From assembly GCA_003013855.2 (NCBI GenBank), contig PVNU02000127.1, positions 248,001-312,000 on the forward strand: a stretch of DNA of 64,000 nt, written 5' to 3'. Of this stretch, positions 56,467 to 64,000 are shown piece by piece (the stretch's first letter is position 1; the number at the start of each line of letters is the position of its first letter). The notes beneath the pieces are model-generated. The model was not told the origin of the DNA. It worked only from the letters and a program-made list of their open reading frames with translations, and made no database searches. The DNA comes from Liriodendron chinense (lineage: Eukaryota; Streptophyta; Magnoliopsida; Magnoliales; Magnoliaceae). The position numbers and the translations under genes are program-made.

Positions 56467-57162
56467 TGTTGGGTGTGTTTCACACAAACCTTAGGCTCTC
56501 GCCTCCAATGCACTAGAATTATGGGTCATGATAATGCAATAATCAAGAATAAAGCATCAACCACACGACACAAGGAATTTTACGTGGAAAACACTCGAAA
56601 GAAGTAAAAACCACGGGACGTAGTTCAGACAAACAATTCACTATGAAGTAGAGCGATATAACCGATCACAAGCACACACCGCTTGGATCAAACCTTCTTC
56701 ACTCATGCAGGAGTGGATGAATAATAATAGAATAATGAAAAACAGAGAGATCTCACCTGAGCACGAGAACGTTGAAGAGCCGAGACGTCGTTGTACCGTG
56801 AATCACCTTCGCGAGCAAAGTCTCTTTTATCAACAAGCTTTCTCTCTCTCTTTTCTCTTTCTCTCTTCCTCTTTTTCTTTCTCTTTCACCTTGGACGTGA
56901 AAACACCTTAATGTGATACCTCAACCACGTTTTGAAACCTCTTAAATAGAGAATCAGAGTAATTAAACCCCAAAAAGTAAACTGTTTATAAATAGTCTCA
57001 CGCATTGTTGGGTACCTAGTCAAAGGATCGTCGGGCGCTCGCCCAAGCCAAAAACTGTCCAACGACCTTTTGAGAGAAAATCCCGAATTTCGAGACCCCG
57101 ATCAACAGACCGCTGAGCACCCGATTGTTGTAAAAATAGCCCTAAGGAGGAAAACCCCATCA
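56467..57162 (-). repeat. Copia C 5' LTR
   Basis: 696 bp, plus-strand edges TGTTGGG...CATCA. Shorter than its partner through a deletion near 57120-57135 that removed the GGGCGCCCG-containing part. CT-rich run at about 56838-56888. Confidence 0.9.
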
Positions 57163-57239
57163 ATGTCAACACATATAATTGCCACTCATAACCTAATTAA
57201 CCAAATTATTGCCACATGTACAACATATGGTATCAATGC

Positions 57240-57420
57240 CATGCTTTAATTTGTTAGTCATGCAATGCACCCACACTCTTAGTTGTGTAGCGCACCCACA
57301 CGGTTAGTTATACGATGCACCTATCCACCAATGGGTTTAGTGTCTCCTTCAAATTCGAACCGGAGACCTGCTGTTGAGACACCTAGGTGTCTTCCAGCTG
57401 GGCTTGCAGGCAAGACACCT
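57240..57420 (-). repeat. SINE-like unit (second family) with B-box word
   Basis: TTAGTCATGCAATGCACCCA and GTTGAGACACCTAGGTGTC. On the minus strand GGTTCGAATTT at 57361-57351 fits a polymerase III B box. Copies at 47740-47885 and 59545-59695. Confidence 0.5.
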
Positions 57421-59544
57421 CTTTCTATGACTTAGTTCACTCCTTATGCACACCATAGCTCAAATGATCTAAATCACATGTTATATGGATTAGGCTCTTA
57501 AAGCTCTTCTCAATGATGTGTATGTGTGAAGTACCAAAGTATGCTTGGTAAATCAGTTGAAAAAGCCCAAGCATGCCCACACCACCAATGAGCGTGCAAG
57601 ATGGTGGTTGAGTGACTTTGTACAGGTGGTCCAATGAGTTAGGGAGGGCATAATGCTTTGCCAAACTCTAGTATAGTACAATTCAGGTCTTCAAATTTGT
57701 ACAACTTAGGCCCACAGTCCAATAATCTAAACCGTTGACAAGATGGGCCTTATAATGGATGGATTGTGCAGACAGAAGGCCTTTTCTAGATTGAACGTGA
57801 TCTATTGTATTCTCTCTAGCTGACCACCACATTGAAGGGTAAGGATTCTTCCAATCTTAAAAGGCAAATGGCTTTGATCCTTGAATCATGGGCCCACTAA
57901 CCCCACCTGTCTGCACAATCTTTCGGCCTGATTCACCGATCCAAACGTGGATACGAAATTCTCTGAGAGTGGAGGATCCTATCCATAGAATATTAAGACT
58001 TTTCTTGGGTTGAATGTGAGTCATTGATGTTTTCTTTTTTCTTCTATTGTCTATTTGTTGGCCACCCATTGAAGGGTTAGAACTTTTCTGTCCAGGAGAC
58101 TTTTAGTGAGTGGATCATGCTAATGTCAATGGTTTAGATCACTGGATCATGGGCCCCATCTGTAGAAACTTAAAAACTGAATCGTACTGGTCCGTCTGGC
58201 AGACAGGTACAACATTCAAGCCGTCTACCAACCTGGTCTGATGGCACAGAAGACCTTGCCTGCACCTCAGGGTGGTCGGCTTTTGACAACTTGGGTCCAG
58301 TTTTCTCTACATACAAAAAGTACTGCAGCCCAACTGATTAGTGGACAGACATCAACATGGTGTGACCATGATGATGGATGGAATAGATCTCGTACCCATG
58401 GTCTCTGCTGGTACACGTGGCAGTGTGTATGCAGGTGCGTGGGTTCACGCACAGCTCGTGATTCATTTCAAGTATTTTTTTTTCTCCTCCATCATAGGGT
58501 CAAGGGATTGGGATCCAATGATCCCAACCGTTGATGGGCCATGTATAGAGGACCACATTAACTAATGATCCCAGCCATCTGATCAGTGGTTCTGACATAC
58601 ATTATTAAAGTTTAGCTGTCCATTGATGAATGGCTAGGTTCTGGGTCCCAGCTGTACACATTCACACGTAGGTGCATACGTCACAATGTGTGACGTGTCT
58701 GAAAACTAAGCTTTCCATGAGTTGAGATACATTGTTTACACATTCTGGCATAAAATTCAGATTATTTAACAACTAAGGTGGACGGCCGTATATCAAAACA
58801 AATGAATGGCTAGAAATAAGTTGTGGCCCACATGAAGAGTGAAATTATCCTTTTTTTTTCAGTACAAGATTTAATCATTAATTCCAAATATCAGATCTCA
58901 CACAAATGTTTCATATTATACACGTGCCCACATGTGAATGTGTACGGCTATGCACATGCGAGTGTGGCAATAGCGAACCTCTTTATAAACCTGTTGGGTC
59001 ATTTATATAATTTGTTTCCAAAAATGCCCCTATGGACTGCATTGTACATTTGTTGGACCCTTTATGGTACCTTGGTACCGTCCAAGGTGTCCTACAAAAG
59101 TAGAAGTCTCCATCAAGATTTAAAGCATGGTCCTAAACCAGTACATATTGCCCAATAGCAACCATGAATGATACGGCTGTGGCGGCCATATCAGCCCGAA
59201 ACAGCTTAATATCAGGGCGATGTGGGCCTTATTGGTAGTGAATGATGCGATACCTAATACACCAATTTAAAACATTGGGTCCACACCCTCTTGTATGAGT
59301 CTGTATTTAGATTTATTGACTGAACAGACAGGTGTGGCCCACCAAATGACTCAATTAACCTGATTTTCAAGATGGTGATCTTCATGATGGGTTAAACTAT
59401 TTGTATTGTATATATGGATGTCCTCTTACACTACTCAGCTATGTGGAAATTATATATGCATCCCTTATATATTGAATCATCACATAGGTTTTTGGGTGGA
59501 TGGTCTTTGTTTTCTATGGCGTGGCCTACTTTTTCTTAATTTTT
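57421..59544. other. Gene-free DNA with a ~230-bp duplication
   Basis: Segments 57770-57915 and 57993-58160 are diverged direct repeats (TTGAACGTGA / TTGAATGTGA, CATTGAAGGGT, ATCATGGGCCC). Frames at 58241-58534 and 58823-59158 show no domain. Fragments of GTGGGCC repeats are frequent. Confidence 0.55.
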
Positions 59545-59695
59545 TATAGTCATGCAATGTACCCACATGGTTAGTCACATGATGCACCCACTCACCAGTG
59601 GGGTTGGTGTGTCTCGTTAACACTTGAACTTGAGACTTGCTGTTGAAATGCTTCGGCTTCTTCCTGCAAGGCTAGCAGGCAAGACACATGGTGTG
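59545..59695. repeat. SINE-like unit (second family)
   Basis: TAGTCATGCAATGTACCCAC, GTTAGTCACATGATGCACCC and GGCTAGCAGGCAAGACAC match the 57240 unit. Confidence 0.5.
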
Positions 59696-60261
59696 GCCTA
59701 CTTATTAGCTTGATTTTTGGGGCTATAATTTTTATGAAGTGGAAATACTGTTAGTTAGGGTGGATGCCATTCATGCATAATGAAAGCTCCATGAATTGGC
59801 AGAATAAACTCTTCAAGTGAGGTATTTTTGTTATTTGGCATGGATTCCTCAGATGTCTTTGCCAAAGTGGAGATACTTGCAATAATCCAAATAGAGAGGA
59901 AGATAGTATAAATGCAAAAGAATGGAGAGAAGGTAGATGGTTTCCTCTTAAATTTCTAAGATATATAACATGGATAGAATTTGGCCAATTTTACTCCTAT
60001 ATCAGTTAGGGAGAACTTGAAATTTCTACTTTAAAAGAAAATTGGAATTTGTCTACCACTTAAGGTTATTTTTGTCACATGAATCTATTTATACCTATAG
60101 CCGCTCTCACTTTCCTCTTCTTTGCATATAGTCTGCACACATGAAGTTGTATAGGGGAGCCTGTCCAATTACAGCTGTGTAGAGCCCACCATCATAACAT
60201 TGTGACTTTGATGCCTACCGCCTACTGCTGAAATCACTATGGCTGCCTTCTCTCTCTACGC

Positions 60262-60262
<1 letters not shown>

Positions 60263-60345
<83 letters not shown>
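60263..60345. repeat. (CA)n(TA)n microsatellite
   Basis: About 16 CA units followed by about 24 TA units, uninterrupted. Confidence 0.97.
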
Positions 60346-60346
<1 letters not shown>

Positions 60347-60356
60347 CTATAAAACA

Positions 60357-60515
60357 AGGGGTGTGGCACATGCAACACACGAGAGATGGTCAAAGGAGAG
60401 AAGAAAGGAGAAAGACAAGCTAGAGAAAGGGTAAGGCCACAATAATGTGCGTGTGGCATGTGCAACACACGAGAGATGGTCAAAGGAGAAACAAAACAAG
60501 AGAAAGGGTGAGTCT
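60357..60515. repeat. ~70-bp direct repeat next to the microsatellite
   Basis: GTGTGGCACATGCAACACAC and GAGAGATGGTCAAAGGAGA recur at 60450 (GTGTGGCATGTGCAACACAC...). Each ends AGAGAAAGGGTRAG. Confidence 0.8.
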
Positions 60516-63500
60516 ATACACACATAAATAAAAATGCAATGAGAGAGAAATAGGAGTTCAACTATGGTAAACCCATCTCAACTTTTATAATTTTATAGCT
60601 CATTTAAATTTAGGTTTTCATTTTTTGTTTCATGTTTTAATATGAATCGATGCAATAAATGTACAAATTGAATATCATACATGTACAATAGAGGGCCTCG
60701 CAAAAGCCTCGGCCAGTGTCCTAACACATGCCTAGTGTGCGTAAGGGCTTTTATGTTAAATTACATAAATACCCTTGTTTTACTAGAATCCTTCCTACAT
60801 CACATAATTTTAAAAACTCCTAAAGCTAAGGTTATGATAAAAAATTGTCACTCACTAATTTTTCGAGGGTAAAATATAAGTCATTTCAAGACCTTTTGCT
60901 TTAAAACATTCTATTATAATTCTTAAAATATTCTGACTTCGTTTAAAACATCCTTCAAAATTCCTAAAATCACCAAAATTATTTGCCAACGAGAACTAAC
61001 TGCATTGGCAAAAAAAATGAATACTCGCTGCGCGCTTTACATATATACTATATAGATATTTGACTTGAACAAATGCAAAGCTCATCATCTGATTGTTAAT
61101 GCCATCCACTTCAGGCCTTGAAAGATTCTCTAAGGCCGGCGCAATGGTTGGATGGTCTCAAGTTGGTCGAGTCAGTAAACCTACTCAGCGAGTCTTGTCA
61201 AGTTGAGACCGAGTCAAGTTCAAAAGCAGTGACAAGCAATGACCGTATTACACTTGTAATGGTGGTGCTAACTATATTAGGGGGTGATAGAAACAGTTCC
61301 CATTAAAAATAAGGGGAGTGGAATCAAATCATATTTTAATTAAAGTTAATAAGACCGAGACACACGTCCGTCACCAAGCATGTTTTCATTCCCTTGTCTT
61401 AAGCAAGGTGGACAACTTGCCTTCCAAATTAACACCTCCCTTGCACTTTTATTACAAAACTACCCTTGGGTCTTTTTATTTTATTTTATTTTTTTCATCT
61501 TTCATTTTCAGGATGAACCGTAATTTGGTAATTCTATTTATTATTTTTTCCATGGTTCATGCCACTGTATGTTGGACCGTTAAAACTGTATTTAGCTTTT
61601 TCCCATCACTTTAATGGTCATAGAATCATGTGGATAGGATTGTCTAGTGGAGTAGTTTTGAGACAAACCATTCAGGCTGGGACCTGTGTATGGGGCAGAC
61701 CTGATTTACACATCATCCTGCCACGTGGACGCAGTGAGATGGCTCTACGGTGTCACAGTTCTTCCGGCTCCACCGCATGATCTCCCTTCAATTAGTTAAA
61801 ATTAATTAAAAGATATGAGCCGGTGTGTTCGCAAGAAAGAGATACTAGCTGGTGCTTTTATAGCACAACTAGTTATAGTGCTCATACTTTCATAAGTACC
61901 CTTGGACAATCTAGTTGATTGATCTGAACCGCTCACTAGATTCATCGTACATTTTATGGGCTACGATGATCTTATTCACTCATAAATTGAACTTTTTTTT
62001 TTTTTTTTTTTTTTTTATAGACATCCATTTTTCTATCCATGGACCCTGCTTATGATTTCATGATAAAAGTGATTCTTCAGAAAAAAATAAGCAATCCATG
62101 ATGGGTCCCAACAAATAAAATGGCTCGGATTGTTTATTAGGCTCATTTTTATATGATCTTGACCATCGATCCATTTATATTCTACTCAGGTGATGGTTAC
62201 AACTATCCAATTTGTGTGACTTTTACACGGTAGCCCATGAACCGTTTTACCAACCTGATCGACAGCCCAGATTGGTTGGATGTACTGTCCAACTGTCCTG
62301 GTACAACAAGGACCGCTATAACCTACAGTGTACGGAGAGCACTAGATAATTTCTAATAAATTAATGCAAATTGAAGATCTTAGCAGGAAATCAAGACCGA
62401 ATAATATGATGTGCATCTTAAATAGATTGACCCTTTTTCTTTTCTTGTTCTTTTTTTTTTTTTTTTTTTTTTCTTTTTTCTTTTTCTATTTTTTCTTTTT
62501 CCTTTTTGAGGATTAAAAAGGGTTTTGTTTAGTCCTTAAAGCTAGGAATAATCCATGCAAGAGGACTTTGCTTTATTTGCTCTATGGATGTTTTTGTTCT
62601 TCCTTTGCATCTTTGCATCTTAAGCCACCCTTCTCTCAGTTTTTTCAAAGATGCTTTTTTGATAGCATTTTATAATGCTATATATCTTACAAAGCATGGT
62701 TTTATCGCACCATCATCCTCTCATGGCCCATCTACATCAAGCTAGCTTGAATGGCTATCTTTTATCAATTTGGAAATTAAGGATCTATTGACAAATTGCT
62801 AAGTTTATTAAATTTAGACAATGGGCCATATAAAGGAATGATCATATATACTTGCTCACTGGATGATCTTTGCCAGTGGAATGTGGACCGTTGATTGGAT
62901 TTTTTCTTTCTTTATAACTTCACTGTTATAATCTCGTTCAATACCGGCCAAGATGATCCGACGCGTCCATGATAGCATGAATGGCTTAGATCTTATACAT
63001 GTGTGCCGCGGATACTTGTGTTAGAATGTAAGTGTGTTTTGGTTGGTTTTGATTTTCTCATCTTGATTTGGACATGGCATTAATGCAAATGGCTTTTACT
63101 ATCTATAGTGATGAATGATTGCATGATCACAACCATCCCTGCCATGATCGGTCACAAGCTGCATCAACTGGGACCATCATATACAGTGGCCACATCTCTA
63201 ATGGGTCACAGCCCAAAACACCAATAATTAGATGAAGGCATCGAAGCAGCACTCAGAAGCTCATCAATTTGGAACGTCTAATCACTTAGCCAACTTAAAA
63301 TATCTAATTAATAAGTTGGCTGCAAGTGGACGTATTAATTAAAATGAGAGGAAGAAACAAAAGGAGCTATGGTCCACATGCAGCATGCAACGTCCCATTG
63401 ATTGGAGGGTTAAGATCTTCCGACGAAAGTAGGCTTTTTTTGCATCAGCGACCAGGATGTGCTGCTTCGATTGGATAGAGCGAAGCGGTCCTCATATGTA

Positions 63501-64000
63501 CGGTTCGATTGGTTGGAAGGGTTGGTTGAGATCTTGCTATAATTTATCTGTATTAGGTATGTATGATAACTAAAATGCATTGTGTAAGAAAGCTTTTGGC
63601 GAGAGAATGTCCGTTTCATAAGACCAAAACCCGTTTCAAGTGGTAAGATTACGACTGGTCTGGTGAAACGGACTCGATCCTTTAGAAAGTGAAAGTGCTC
63701 CTACCGACTGAGATTCTGGCCTGTTTGGTAAAAGGTCACCGTACAATCACTTCAAGTCGCTGTGGGACAATTAATTTATTTGGGGAGGAGATTTTGTCTC
63801 CATGGATCAGGAAGGGGCGTTTATCCTTTGATATCCGGCATGGCAGGTGAAATGGTAGATCCTGGCCATCCATCTGGTGTGTGTATCTGTAGGTGGCCCA
63901 TGATTGAAAATCACACTGAATAGGCATCTTTGAATAGTATAAAGAGGTTTTTAATCATGATAAGTGGAGACCATGGTTCAATAATCCATTTGGTCCATCG
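60516..64000. other. Gene-free intergenic DNA to the window end
   Basis: T-runs at about 61991-62014 and 62452-62472 in pyrimidine-rich tracts. Scattered GATGATCCGAC / CATCC text. No protein-like frame, RNA gene or complete element recognised. Confidence 0.55.

Larger units (their letters stand above)
48784..57162 (-). mobile_element. Copia element C, full length, split by a solo LTR
   Basis: 8379 bp on the minus strand with an exact TSD ATGTC (48779-48783 and 57163-57167), LTRs of 773 and 696 bp, a primer site and a purine-rich tract. Domain order gag, protease, integrase, reverse transcriptase, RNase H. Without the nested insertion (52499-55367 plus one TSD copy) it is about 5.5 kb, typical for Copia. 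LTRs differ by roughly one base in ten over the first 200 bases by eye, and many stops and frameshifts interrupt the polyprotein, so it is an old, dead copy. Confidence 0.92.

Noticed and set aside
1..64000. tRNA, rRNA or CRISPR-type features
   Set aside because: No tRNA clover-leaf with both boxes, no rRNA text and no regularly spaced identical repeats with unique spacers were found; the only polymerase III-like words are in SINE-like repeats.

Overview
This is nuclear DNA of a flowering plant. It carries one ordinary plant gene, a 14-exon auxin response factor on the minus strand at 37361-41209. Almost everything else is plant transposable elements and their debris. Many copies of a short fold-back repeat built around phrases such as GTGGGCCCACC and TCAAGTGGACCACACC, together with the layout of the elements, suggest a magnoliid-type genome. 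That is inference only: no organelle, rRNA or other diagnostic marker is present.

Layout. 1-1675 is the TG-terminal end of a Gypsy-type LTR, minus strand, cut by the window edge. It sits inside the gag of a decayed Copia element (1676-5757, called A). 5758-7880 is unidentified sequence with convincing splice-site-like borders but no recognisable protein. 7900-19575 is gene-free and holds fold-back repeats, simple repeats and duplicated intergenic DNA. 19576-25326 is a 5'-truncated L1-like LINE on the minus strand, split by a solo LTR (22587-25175, TSD CATGT) of the same family as the LTR at 1-1675. 25331-32126 carries SINE-like units, one of them interrupted by a 790-bp CGAG-rich element with a 9-bp TSD, and more fold-back repeats. 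32127-34763 is a complete but shortened Copia element (B): two LTRs, primer site and TSD, but only gag and protease remnants inside.

37030-41640 is the auxin response factor gene with flanks. Thirteen of its 14 exons are cleanly open. Exon 7, in the DNA-binding domain, carries one extra base that shifts the frame into a TGA. 41655-43060 is a ~300-bp tandem array directly upstream of the gene, itself hit by a 381-bp element with long inverted repeats and a 9-bp TSD. 43098-48783 is repeats and featureless intergenic DNA. 48784-57162 is a full-length, degenerate Copia element on the minus strand (C; LTRs, PBS, gag-pol, TSD ATGTC), interrupted in its protease region by a 2869-bp element best read as a solo LTR (52499-55367). 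57163-64000 is gene-free.

Functionally, the auxin response factor would bind auxin-response DNA elements and probably repress transcription, its PB1 domain contacting Aux/IAA proteins or other ARFs. The rest is a record of nested insertions. I found no previously undescribed functional system. The observations most worth checking are the exon-7 frameshift, the gag/protease-only Copia element B, the GGGCGCCCG-type palindromes repeated in the Copia LTRs, and the fold-back repeat family. Coordinates of LTRs, TSDs and exons were read base by base; boundaries of fold-back repeats are approximate.
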